NCBI GenBank assembly: GCA_900318015.1
Contig: ONJB01000072.1
Location: 1 to 32,550, forward strand
DNA from: an uncultured Bacteroidales bacterium
GTDB taxonomy: Bacteria > Bacteroidota > Bacteroidia > Bacteroidales > UBA932
Length of the DNA: 32,550 nucleotides
Reading direction: 5' to 3'
In this document: piece by piece, positions 8,693-17,753 of the stretch
How the letters are laid out: each line of letters opens with the position of its first letter
Position numbering within the stretch: the stretch's first letter is position 1
Notes under the pieces: model-generated
The model's input: only the letters and a program-made list of their open reading frames with translations
Database searches by the model: none
What the model was told of the DNA's origin: nothing
Translations under genes and position numbers: made by a program

Positions 8693-9298
8693 TTACAGGA
8701 CCTGGATGAGTTCGACGACGAACTTCAGGGCGCTGTACGGCGGGATGGCGTTGCCGGCTCCGCGCTCGCCATAGGCGAGGTCGTACGGCAGGTAGAGCTC
8801 GTACTTGGAGCCTTCCGCCATCAGCTGGAGGCCTTCGGTCCAGCCCTTGATGACCTGGTTCAGGCCGAAGACGGCCGGTTCGCCCCGTTTGTAGGAGCTG
8901 TCGAAGATCTGTCCGTTCGGGAAGGTACCCTCATAGTGGCACTTCACCTGGCTGGTGGCCGTTGGTTTCTTGCCGAAGCCCTGTTTCAGGACCTTGTACA
9001 TGAGGCCGCTGCCGGTGGCGCGGACCTGCGGGTCGCGGGCGGCCTTGGCGAGGAACTTCTCGCCTTCTTCCTTCGCGGCGGCGCCGGCTGCGGCGGCCCG
9101 CTCGGAAGCCTCTTCCTCCATCTCCTTGTAGAACTGCTCGAGAGCCTCGCCGGCCTCCTCCATCGAGATGGCGAGTTCCTCCCCCTGGAGCATGGCCTTC
9201 AAGCCGGCCACGAAATCGTCGAAATTGAGCCCGTGCACTCCGTTCTGGAGCAGGTTGCCGGCCAGGCTCATGCCGAATGCATAACTTTTCTTGTCCAT
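8693..9298 (-). CDS. FKBP-type peptidyl-prolyl isomerase (FkpA/Mip-like layout)
   Basis: The 201-residue protein has an N-terminal helical dimerisation segment (KKSYAFGMSLAGNLLQNG, then a Glu/Ala-rich helix around residues 50-80). A C-terminal FKBP domain follows, with VKCHYEGTFPNGQIFDSS, VIKGWTEGLQLM and YDLAYGERGAGNAIPP. It speeds prolyl cis-trans isomerisation in protein folding. No signal peptide is visible, so it is probably cytoplasmic even though the layout resembles periplasmic FkpA. It converges on btuB with a three-base gap. Its start codon lies only 20 bases from the divergent NRPS start, so its promoter must overlap the NRPS coding sequence. Confidence 0.92.
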   Translation of the reverse strand: MDKKSYAFGMSLAGNLLQNGVHGLNFDDFVAGLKAMLQGEELAISMEEAGEALEQFYKEMEEEASERAAAAGAAAKEEGEKFLAKAARDPQVRATGSGLMYKVLKQGFGKKPTATSQVKCHYEGTFPNGQIFDSSYKRGEPAVFGLNQVIKGWTEGLQLMAEGSKYELYLPYDLAYGERGAGNAIPPYSALKFVVELIQVL

Positions 9299-9318
9299 AG
9301 CTTAAATTCTAGAGCCAC

Positions 9319-12300
9319 ATGAGTAAGTCCGTTCCCAAATCTTCCCCCGCGAGCCCGGAAGAGGCCCGTACCTGGTTCGTCGAACATTTTTCGGCGTGCG
9401 CCGATCTGGATACGCGCCTGATTCCCGACCTGCATGCTGGCGGGCCGGGCGAGATGAAGCGGGTGGAATGTCCCATTGCGTTTGGAGCCAAGGACCTGGA
9501 TGCGCTTCGCCAGCGTTTCTCCTGCGACGCGGACATCCTGCTGACCACCGCTTTCGGTGTCACCGTTTCCGTCTGGAATGCCGATACGAAGGCGTTCTTC
9601 CCGACGGGAGGCGGCCAGCGGCCGGTCCTGGTGGAATGGACTCCGGAACAGTCCCTGGAAGAACTGGTCCGGAACCGGCAGGAACAGGCCGAGGGCGCGG
9701 CCCGATTCGGGGACTATACCTACGAAGACTGTGTCCGTGACTTGGGACCGGGATTCTCCGTCTCTTTCGACGGCCCCGATGACCCGGAAGCCGAAGTGGG
9801 GGACGATGCCCTTGCCTTCCGGCTGACGGACGCCGGCAAGGGCGGATTCAAGCTGGTGTGCCAGTTCCGTTCCGACCAGTACTCGGAGGGTATCCTGCAG
9901 CAGTTTGCGGACAGCTTCTCCGCCTGCCTGCTGTCCATGGGAAAGGCCGACAAGGTAAGTGACCTTGAGTTTGCGACGGAAAAGCAGGTGGCCGAGACCG
10001 ATTCCTTCAACCCGGAACCCTTCCCCGGCGACCCGGATGTGACTCTCCTGGACCTCTTCCGCGAGAATGTCGCCAAGTACCCCGACCATCCGGCCGTCGT
10101 CTTCCGCGATACGACGCTCACCTATGCCGAACTGGACGCGTTGACGGACCGGCTCGCCGCCTATGTCGCTTCGGTCGTGAAGCCCGGCGGCGTGGTGTCC
10201 GTCATCCTCAACCGGAACCAGTTCATGGTCGTCGCTCCGCTCGGTGTCCTGAAGGCCGGCTGCGCCTATGAGCCGCTGGACCCGTCCTATCCGACCGAGC
10301 GCCTTTCCTTCATGGTCCAGGATGCGGGAGCCTCCCTGCTCATCGCCGATCCCGGCCTGGAAGGCCTCATCAGCGGCTATGAGGGGCCGGTCCTGTCGAC
10401 GGACAAGATCCAGTCCCTGCCCGAGGGGAAGGCGAATGTGCCTGCGCCCGCGCCGGACGACCTGTTCATCCTGCTCTATACCAGCGGAACCACCGGTGTT
10501 CCCAAGGGCGTGCAGCTCTGCCACCGGAACATCTCCGTCTTCGCCCGGAACAATGACGCCTCCCTGGGCATCACGCAGGTTTCCCATACCGCGGCCTACG
10601 CCAGTTTCGGTTTCGACGCCAACATGAGCGATTTCTCCACGGCCCTCGCGGCCGGCGCGTCCCTGTATATCATCCCGGAGGAGATCCGGCTGGACCTCCT
10701 CGCCCTGAACGAATATTTCGAGCAGAACGGCATCACGCATTCGATGATGACCACGCAGGTGGCCACGCAGTTCGCCATCAACTTCCCGGAAAACAAGTCC
10801 CTGGTGGGCCTGTATACGGGCGGCGAGAAGATGGCCAGCTTCCCCGTGCCCAAGTTCGGCATGTTCAACTGCTACGGCCCTACGGAGACGACGGCCTATG
10901 TCGTGAGCAAGCATGTGACCGTCCAGGAACCCGACGTCCCGATCGGGCGTCCGCTTCCGGGCGTCCATGCCTTCATCGCCGGCAAGGGCGGCTGGCGGAT
11001 GCCGGTGGGCGCCGCCGGTGAGCTGCTGATTTCCGGCCTGCAGGTGGGCAAGGGCTATCTCGGCCGCCCGGAAAAGACGGCCGAAGTGTTCGTGGACAAC
11101 CCCTATACCGACGATCCTTTGTTCAAGCATATGTACCGGACCGGCGACATAGTCCGCTGGCGCGCCGACGGGGACATCGAGTTCATCGGCCGCAAGGACA
11201 TGCAGGTCAAGATCCGGGGCTTCCGGATCGAGCTGAAGGAAGTCGAGAGCGTGATCCGGGAGTTCCCCGGCATTTCGGACGTGACGGTCCAGGCCTTCGA
11301 CGAAGAAGGCGAGGGCGGCGGCAAGTTCCTGGCGGCCTATGTCGTCAGCGACGCCCCCGTGGATATCGACGCCCTGAATGCGTTCATCCTGGAGCGAAAG
11401 CCCCCGTACATGGTCCCTGCCGTGACGATGCAGATCGAAGCCATCCCGCTGAATGTCAATCAGAAAGTGGACCGGAAGGCCCTTCCGAAGCCCGAGGTCC
11501 GCAAGGCGGAGAAGCCCGCGGTGGAGGCTCCGCTCAATATCCTGGAACAGGACATCGCCGCGCTGATCAAGGAATCCGCGCACATCGACGGGTTCTCCCT
11601 GACGGATCCGCTCGTCTATGCCGGCCTGACCTCCCTGTCGGCCCTGCGGCTGGCCGTGGAGCTGCACAAGAAATACGGCATCTCGGTGGATATGCACACC
11701 TTTGTCAAGACGGCTACCCTGCAGAGCATCGAGAACGAGATCCTCACCTCCCTGATCTCCGGGCAGGCCGCCCACGGGGCGGGTGTCGCCTCGCACGGGA
11801 CCGGTCCGGAGCCGCTGACCTTCCAGCAGGAAGGCCTCTACTTCGAGTGCATGAAGGCCCCGGCCCAGACGGTCTATAACCTGCCGGAGATCTGGACCCT
11901 CCCGGGCTCCCTGGATCCGGAGAAGGTCCGGGATGCCGTCCTGAAAGTGATCAAGTGCCATCCGGTCCTGAATTCCCATTTCGAGATGCGGGAAGGCCAG
12001 GTGATGCTCGTCCCGTGCGAGCAGGAGCCGGAGGTGGGCATTTCGACCATCCCGGAGGAAAACCTCGAGGACTGCAAGGCCCATTTCCTGGAACCGTTCA
12101 ATCTCAGCGAAGGCCCCCTGTACCGCGCTGAAATCGTGAAGGCGGGCGAAGGTCTGTACCTGCTCACCGATTTCCATCACTTGGTCTTCGACGGCCGTTC
12201 CATGGACATTTTCATGACGGAGCTCTGCGCCGCCGTGGACGGCGTGGATCCGACTCCGGAAGAATACACCTATTACGATTATGCCGCGGACCAGAAAGCC

Positions 12301-15300
12301 GCGGAGGAAGGCGAGGAGTTCGCCGCCGCGGCCGCGTTCTTCCAGGAGAAGATGGCCGGCTGCGAAGGCGCCAGCGCCATCCTGCCCGACCGGGAGAAGG
12401 GCGACGCCGCCGGCGTGGTGGCCTCGTTGGAGATTCCCGTGGACGGGAAGATTGCCGAGCGCTGCCTGGCGCTGGGCATCTCTCCCGCCAGCTATTTCCT
12501 GTCGGCCGCCTTCCTCTCCGTCGGCGCCTTCTGCGGAAACAAGAAGGTCTATATCTGCACGGTCAGCAACGGCCGTTCGGACCTGAAGGTCTCCGACACG
12601 CTGGGCATGTTCGTGAATACGCTGGCCCTCGCCGGCGACACGGGCATGGAACAGGTGGCGGATTATCTCAAGGAAACGGACAATCTCTTCACCGAAACCC
12701 GTGCGCATGAATACTATCCTTTCGCCAAGGTCTCTTCCGACTACGGTTTCCAGCCGCAGGTGATGATGGCCTACCAGGTAGGCCTGCTGGAGGCCTACAA
12801 GATGGGCGGCGTCGAGATTTCCTCCGAGGACCTCGCCACCGAGACGCCGATGTTCCCGGTGAGCATTTTCGTCAACGGCGGGGAAGCGGCCGAAAGCATC
12901 CTCATCCAGTACGACGAGACCCTGTACAGCCAGGAACTCATGCAGAGTTTCGCCGATACGATGGCGCAGGTGCTGCGCGGGATGCTCGTGGACGGTCCGA
13001 TGGACGGCATCGCGCTCATCGACAAGAAACAGGAGAAGGTCCTGGACGGTTTCAATGCCTATACCCTTCCGGTGGACACCACGCAGACGATCGTGTCCCT
13101 GTTCCGGACCCAGGCCGCCCAGCGGCCGGACGCCCCGGCGGTGTGCTATGGAGGCAAGACGCTGACATACAAGGAACTGGACGAGGTATCCGACCGGATC
13201 GCCGCGTACATCGCCTCGCTGGGCCTCGGACGGGAAGACGTCGTCTCCGTCCTGATCGGCCGCAGCGAGAACATGGCCGTGGCCTCCCTCGGCGCCCTCA
13301 AGGCGGGCTGCGCCTACCAGCCGCTGGATCCTTCCTATCCCGCCGATGCGCAGTACAGGCCCCTGATCACTTCCTATGACGGCCCTGTCCTGGACACCGC
13401 GGATATCGCCGCGCTATCCGCGGGCCCCGTCCCGGAAGGTCCCACCCCGGAGAACCTGTTCATCCTCCTGTACACGTCCGGCTCCACCGGCGTTCCGAAG
13501 GGATGCATGCTCGAGCACCGCAACCTGGTGAACTTCTGCGCCTGGTACCGGAACTATTACGGACTTACCCCGGACAGTCGGGTGGCGGCCTATGCCAGCT
13601 ACGGCTTCGACGCCTGCATGATGGATATGTATCCCGCCCTGACGACGGGCGCCTCCGTGTATATCATTCCGGAGGAAACCCGGCACGACATGTCCGAACT
13701 GGACCGCTTCGTCACGGAGAACGGCGTCACCCATAGTTTCATGACGACACAGGTGGGCGTGATGTTCGCTCTGAACTATCCGGAGAATCCTTCCTTGAAG
13801 CATCTGTCTGTGGGCGGCGAGAAGCTCGTGTCGATGGACCCGCCTGCCTACGCCTTCCACAACGGGTACGGCCCGACGGAATGCACCATCTTCTCCACGA
13901 TCTTCGACGTGCAGAAGAAGGAACCGAACATCCCGATCGGCCATCCGCTGGACAACCTGCGGCTGTACGTGACGGACACCGCCGGACGCCGGCTTCCCGC
14001 GGGCGCCGTCGGCGAGCTCTGGATCTCCGGCCCGCAGGTGAGCCGGGGTTACCTGAACCGTCCGGAAAAGACGGCGGAGACCTTCATTGCCAACCCGTTC
14101 GCCCAGGAGTATCCCTATGACCGGGCGTACCGGACCGGCGACATCGTCCGGTACCGGCTGGACGGCAACATCGAATTCGTGGGCCGCAACGACGGCCAGG
14201 TCAAGATCCGGGGCTTCCGGGTGGAGACCAAGGAAGTGGAGGCCGTCATCCGGGAATTCCCGGGCGTGAAGGACGTGACGGTCCAGCCGTTCGACAATCC
14301 TTCCGGCGGCAAGTTCATCGCCGCGTACGTCGTGTGCGAAGGGGAGCTGGACACCAAGGCCCTGTCCGCCTTCATCCTGGAGCGGAAACCGCCGTACATG
14401 GTCCCGGCCGCGTTCGCGAAACTGGACAAGATTCCGCTGAACGTGAACCAGAAAGTGGACCGCAAGGCCCTGCCGGCGCCCGTGATGACTTCGGGCGGCG
14501 ACTATGTCCAGCCCGAGGGACCGACCGAGACCGCCCTGTGCGAAGTCTTCGCCGAAATCCTCGGCATGGAGCGGGTGGGCGCCACCGACAGCTTCTTCGA
14601 CCTGGGCGGTTCCTCGCTCATGGTGACGAGCGTGCTGGTGAGCGCTGAAAAGCGCGGCCTGAAGTTCTCCTACGGCGACGTGTTCAACAATCCGACGGCC
14701 CGTGCCCTGGCGGCCTTCCTGACAGGAGGCGCCGAAGCGCCGGCCGCGGACAAGGACGATGTCACCGCCTACGATTATTCCGCCATCGAAAACCTGCTCG
14801 CGGGCAATACCCTGGATGCTTTCCAGGCCGGAGAACGCCGCGGGCTCGGGAAGAACATCCTACTGACGGGCGCGACCGGTTTCCTGGGCATCCACGTCCT
14901 GCGCGAACTGATCGAGCAGACCGGGAAGGACACCGTCATCTGGTGCCTCCTCCGGGGCAAGGGCTCCATCACCGCGGAGCGCCGCCTGTCGGAGATGCTG
15001 GTGTACTACTTCGAGAAGAACTACCGTCCGCTCCTGGGCCGGAGGGTCCGGATGATCGAGGGCGACATCACGGGCGCGGAGATATTCGACGCCCTGCTCG
15101 TGTCCGGCACCCCGTTCGACCTGGTGGTGAACTGCGCGGCCAACGTCAAGCACTTCTCCCGCGGCGACGATATCCTGAAAGTCAATTATGTCGGCGTGCA
15201 GAACCTCGTCGGTTTCTGTATGGCCGCGAAGGCCCGGCTGATCCAGGTGTCCACCATCAGCGTGGGCGGCATGACCGAGGGTACCGTGCCGGTGGTCATG

Positions 15301-15960
15301 GACGAGCAGATGCTGTTCTTCGGGCAGAATACGGACAACCAGTACGTCGTGTCCAAGTTCCTGGCCGAACGGTGCATCCTGGAGAAGGTCGCGGAAGGCC
15401 GTCTGGACGCGAAGATCATCCGGGTGGGCAACCTGTCCCCGCGCGCCACGGACGGCGAGTTCCAGATCAACTTCAATTCGAACGCCTCGATGGGCCGCCT
15501 GAAGGCGTACCGGATGCTGGGCGGATGCCCGTACCCGCTGCTGGAGGAACGGATGGAGTTCTCGCCGATCGACCAGACCGCCCGCGCCGTCGTCCTGCTG
15601 GCCGGAACGCCCGCCGCGAACGTGGTCTTCCACGTGCAGAACGACCATATGCTGCCGATGGACGACATCCTTTCCCGGCTCCACAAGGATGACGGAAGCC
15701 CCCTGGACTATCTGGAGGTGGAAGAATTCGTCCGCCGGATGGACGAGGCCAAGGCCGATCCGGAGAAAGCCCGGATCCTTTCCAGCATCATCGCTTACTC
15801 GCAGGCGGAAGGCCAGGTCCAGATGGTGGAGAACGTGGCTTCGAGCGTCTTCTCCATGCAGGTGCTGCACCGGCTGGGATTCCGCTGGGACGAGACTTCC
15901 AGCGCGTATGTGGATATGATCTTCCGCATCCTGGACTCTTTCCGTTTCTTTGACGACTGA
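9319..15960 (+). CDS. Two-module NRPS ending in a thioester reductase domain
   Basis: The 2213-residue enzyme reads half-C/A/PCP/C/A/PCP/R. Residues 40-220 match only the C-terminal lobe of a condensation domain; no HHxxxDG is present there. A1 (242-735) has LLYTSGTTG at 385, NCYGPTETT at 517 and Lys716. PCP1 attaches phosphopantetheine at Ser772 (GLTSLS). The full C domain has HHLVFDG at 953-959. A2 (1250-1720) has LLYTSGSTG at 1383, NGYGPTE at 1515 and Lys1712, but lacks about 17 residues after PSYP. PCP2 uses Ser1766 (LGGSSL). The reductase starts near 1846 with GATGFLG and has Thr1979/Ser1981 and YVVSK (2009-2013). The enzyme should join two amino acids and release them as an aldehyde using NAD(P)H. 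My reading of the ten-residue specificity codes is DASMYGCAYK for A1 and DAMFSGGIFK for A2. The second resembles small aliphatic codes; neither is a secure call. No PPTase or exporter is in the window. Confidence 0.93.
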   Translation: MSKSVPKSSPASPEEARTWFVEHFSACADLDTRLIPDLHAGGPGEMKRVECPIAFGAKDLDALRQRFSCDADILLTTAFGVTVSVWNADTKAFFPTGGGQRPVLVEWTPEQSLEELVRNRQEQAEGAARFGDYTYEDCVRDLGPGFSVSFDGPDDPEAEVGDDALAFRLTDAGKGGFKLVCQFRSDQYSEGILQQFADSFSACLLSMGKADKVSDLEFATEKQVAETDSFNPEPFPGDPDVTLLDLFRENVAKYPDHPAVVFRDTTLTYAELDALTDRLAAYVASVVKPGGVVSVILNRNQFMVVAPLGVLKAGCAYEPLDPSYPTERLSFMVQDAGASLLIADPGLEGLISGYEGPVLSTDKIQSLPEGKANVPAPAPDDLFILLYTSGTTGVPKGVQLCHRNISVFARNNDASLGITQVSHTAAYASFGFDANMSDFSTALAAGASLYIIPEEIRLDLLALNEYFEQNGITHSMMTTQVATQFAINFPENKSLVGLYTGGEKMASFPVPKFGMFNCYGPTETTAYVVSKHVTVQEPDVPIGRPLPGVHAFIAGKGGWRMPVGAAGELLISGLQVGKGYLGRPEKTAEVFVDNPYTDDPLFKHMYRTGDIVRWRADGDIEFIGRKDMQVKIRGFRIELKEVESVIREFPGISDVTVQAFDEEGEGGGKFLAAYVVSDAPVDIDALNAFILERKPPYMVPAVTMQIEAIPLNVNQKVDRKALPKPEVRKAEKPAVEAPLNILEQDIAALIKESAHIDGFSLTDPLVYAGLTSLSALRLAVELHKKYGISVDMHTFVKTATLQSIENEILTSLISGQAAHGAGVASHGTGPEPLTFQQEGLYFECMKAPAQTVYNLPEIWTLPGSLDPEKVRDAVLKVIKCHPVLNSHFEMREGQVMLVPCEQEPEVGISTIPEENLEDCKAHFLEPFNLSEGPLYRAEIVKAGEGLYLLTDFHHLVFDGRSMDIFMTELCAAVDGVDPTPEEYTYYDYAADQKAAEEGEEFAAAAAFFQEKMAGCEGASAILPDREKGDAAGVVASLEIPVDGKIAERCLALGISPASYFLSAAFLSVGAFCGNKKVYICTVSNGRSDLKVSDTLGMFVNTLALAGDTGMEQVADYLKETDNLFTETRAHEYYPFAKVSSDYGFQPQVMMAYQVGLLEAYKMGGVEISSEDLATETPMFPVSIFVNGGEAAESILIQYDETLYSQELMQSFADTMAQVLRGMLVDGPMDGIALIDKKQEKVLDGFNAYTLPVDTTQTIVSLFRTQAAQRPDAPAVCYGGKTLTYKELDEVSDRIAAYIASLGLGREDVVSVLIGRSENMAVASLGALKAGCAYQPLDPSYPADAQYRPLITSYDGPVLDTADIAALSAGPVPEGPTPENLFILLYTSGSTGVPKGCMLEHRNLVNFCAWYRNYYGLTPDSRVAAYASYGFDACMMDMYPALTTGASVYIIPEETRHDMSELDRFVTENGVTHSFMTTQVGVMFALNYPENPSLKHLSVGGEKLVSMDPPAYAFHNGYGPTECTIFSTIFDVQKKEPNIPIGHPLDNLRLYVTDTAGRRLPAGAVGELWISGPQVSRGYLNRPEKTAETFIANPFAQEYPYDRAYRTGDIVRYRLDGNIEFVGRNDGQVKIRGFRVETKEVEAVIREFPGVKDVTVQPFDNPSGGKFIAAYVVCEGELDTKALSAFILERKPPYMVPAAFAKLDKIPLNVNQKVDRKALPAPVMTSGGDYVQPEGPTETALCEVFAEILGMERVGATDSFFDLGGSSLMVTSVLVSAEKRGLKFSYGDVFNNPTARALAAFLTGGAEAPAADKDDVTAYDYSAIENLLAGNTLDAFQAGERRGLGKNILLTGATGFLGIHVLRELIEQTGKDTVIWCLLRGKGSITAERRLSEMLVYYFEKNYRPLLGRRVRMIEGDITGAEIFDALLVSGTPFDLVVNCAANVKHFSRGDDILKVNYVGVQNLVGFCMAAKARLIQVSTISVGGMTEGTVPVVMDEQMLFFGQNTDNQYVVSKFLAERCILEKVAEGRLDAKIIRVGNLSPRATDGEFQINFNSNASMGRLKAYRMLGGCPYPLLEERMEFSPIDQTARAVVLLAGTPAANVVFHVQNDHMLPMDDILSRLHKDDGSPLDYLEVEEFVRRMDEAKADPEKARILSSIIAYSQAEGQVQMVENVASSVFSMQVLHRLGFRWDETSSAYVDMIFRILDSFRFFDD

Positions 15961-15965
15961 TCGGA

Positions 15966-17726
15966 ATGGCCTCTTTCATCGACAGGATCCGCACGTTTTT
16001 CAAGGAGAGGAAGGGTTCCCGCCTGATTCTCATCCTCCTGACGGCCCTCTTGCTGGAGCTGGTCGCCGCCCTGCAGTATACCTATACCCGAAACCTGCTG
16101 ATCAAGGAGGAAGAGCGGATTACGCGGATGGAACTGACGATGGAGTCCGAGATCATCCTCCATACCCTGGAGGAGGCGGAGCTGTCGATGTTCGAGAATG
16201 AATGGAGTGTCAAGGAGAGCCTGGCCCACCCGGATTCCCTGTTCGGAGCGGTCGGGCGGATGATCGAGAGCAATTCGAACGTCTCAGGCGCCTGTATTGC
16301 CGTGCTGCCGGATTACTATCCGGAAAAAGGCCGGCTTTTCGAACCCTATGCCCATCGGGAAGACGGACGGATCCTGGTGGACCAGATTGCCGGCCCCGAC
16401 CACGACTATACGCTGGGGCCCTACTTCCAGCAGGCGCTCCGGGAGGAAACGGAATTCTGGAGCGATCCGTATGACTACGGCGCGGACCCGGTCCAGAAAC
16501 TGACCACCTACACGTATCCCGTCCGGGACCGGTCGGGCCGTCTCGCGGCCATCTGCGGCCTGGACATCGACCTGACCTGGCTCAGCGATACCCTGAACGT
16601 CCATCCTTACTATCCCTCCAGCTTCGGTTTCATGCTCACCGGCCCCCGGGAGGAACGGGTTTCGTCTCGGACCATGGACTATGTGGCGGGCCTGGTGATG
16701 GACCCGACCGTCGACCGGACCATCCGGGGACGTCACCGGGTCAGTTGCATCGAATTCCGGGATCCCGTCAGCGGGAAGCGGGCCTATCTCGATTACAGGG
16801 CCCTGCCGCGGGATCCGGGCTGGATCGTCGCGGAGGTGTCCTACCGGGATGAGGTGCTGGCCCCGGTGCGAGCGATGATGTGGCGGATCCTGCTGATGGC
16901 CCTCGCGGGCTTTGCCTTCCTCCTCGTGATCATCCACCGGTTCGCCCGGAACGGGAAACGGCTCTGGGAGGCGGATGTGAAGCAGGCCCGCATCGGGAGC
17001 GAACTCCGGATCGCCCGGCGCATCCAGGAGGAAATGCTGCCGAAGGCTTCCCTGGACCGGAGCGACCTGACTGTCCAGGGATCCCTGGCGCCGGCCAAGG
17101 AAGTAGGGGGAGACCTCTTCGATTACTACATCCGGGAGGAGAAGCTGTTCTTCTGCATCGGAGACGTATGCGGGAAGGGCGTTCCGGCCGCCATGTTGAT
17201 GGCTGTCGTCCATTCCATGCTGCGGATGCTTTCCGAGCAGGAGGAGGCTCCCGCCCGGATTCTCGGGGAACTCAACCGCGAAGCGTGCCGGAACAATGCG
17301 ACGGGAACGTTCGTGACGCTCTTCCTGGGAGTACTGGACTTGTCCACCGGCCGCTTGCGGTACTGCAACGCCGGTCACGACCGCCCGGTCCTCGTCGGCG
17401 ACTCCGTGGAGGAACTGCCGGCCCTGGCGAACGTGCCGGTGGGAGCGTTCGACGATGTCACGTACCAGGAGCAGGAGGCCATGGTCGCTCCCGGGACCCT
17501 TCTGTTCCTCTATACGGACGGGGTAACCGAATCGATGGATGCCGACCGGAGGCAATACGGACGCGAGCGGCTCCTCGGAGCCCTGTCGGCCTGTCCCCGG
17601 AAACCGGATGTGCTGGTGCGCACGATCGAAGCCGGCGTCCGGGCCTTCGCCGGGGAGGCCGAGCAGAGTGACGACCTCACGATGCTCGCCATCCACTATC
17701 ATCCGAACGAGAATACAATAGGCTGA
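15966..17726 (+). CDS. Membrane-bound SpoIIE/RsbU-type PP2C phosphatase with extracellular sensor
   Basis: The 586-residue protein has a membrane segment at 18-38, a periplasmic Cache-like sensor region at about 45-300 (GPYFQQALRE, YTYPVRDRSGRLAAICGLDI) and a second membrane segment at 304-324. A short linker helix leads to a PP2C phosphatase domain. Catalytic motifs are VGGDLFDYY (Asp383), GDVCGKG (Asp400), YTDGVTE (Asp518) and SDDLTML (Asp569/570). Such enzymes dephosphorylate STAS anti-anti-sigma proteins in partner-switching pathways, and a STAS gene follows 27 bases later, which fits exactly. The ATG lies five bases after the NRPS stop, so the two are almost certainly co-transcribed. The ligand is unknown. 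No RsbW-like kinase is nearby. Confidence 0.9.
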   Translation: MASFIDRIRTFFKERKGSRLILILLTALLLELVAALQYTYTRNLLIKEEERITRMELTMESEIILHTLEEAELSMFENEWSVKESLAHPDSLFGAVGRMIESNSNVSGACIAVLPDYYPEKGRLFEPYAHREDGRILVDQIAGPDHDYTLGPYFQQALREETEFWSDPYDYGADPVQKLTTYTYPVRDRSGRLAAICGLDIDLTWLSDTLNVHPYYPSSFGFMLTGPREERVSSRTMDYVAGLVMDPTVDRTIRGRHRVSCIEFRDPVSGKRAYLDYRALPRDPGWIVAEVSYRDEVLAPVRAMMWRILLMALAGFAFLLVIIHRFARNGKRLWEADVKQARIGSELRIARRIQEEMLPKASLDRSDLTVQGSLAPAKEVGGDLFDYYIREEKLFFCIGDVCGKGVPAAMLMAVVHSMLRMLSEQEEAPARILGELNREACRNNATGTFVTLFLGVLDLSTGRLRYCNAGHDRPVLVGDSVEELPALANVPVGAFDDVTYQEQEAMVAPGTLLFLYTDGVTESMDADRRQYGRERLLGALSACPRKPDVLVRTIEAGVRAFAGEAEQSDDLTMLAIHYHPNENTIG

Positions 17727-17753
17727 TATTGAATGATATAAACATTTAGGAAT

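Noticed and set aside
9268-12708. 1146-codon open frame antisense to the NRPS
   Set aside because: The plus strand carries all NRPS motifs; the antisense frame is His/Arg/Gly-rich, without domains or start signals.
10621-13890. Naming the two amino acids used by the NRPS
   Set aside because: The codes were aligned by eye, do not match a known code exactly, and A2 has a deletion nearby; any named substrate would be a guess.
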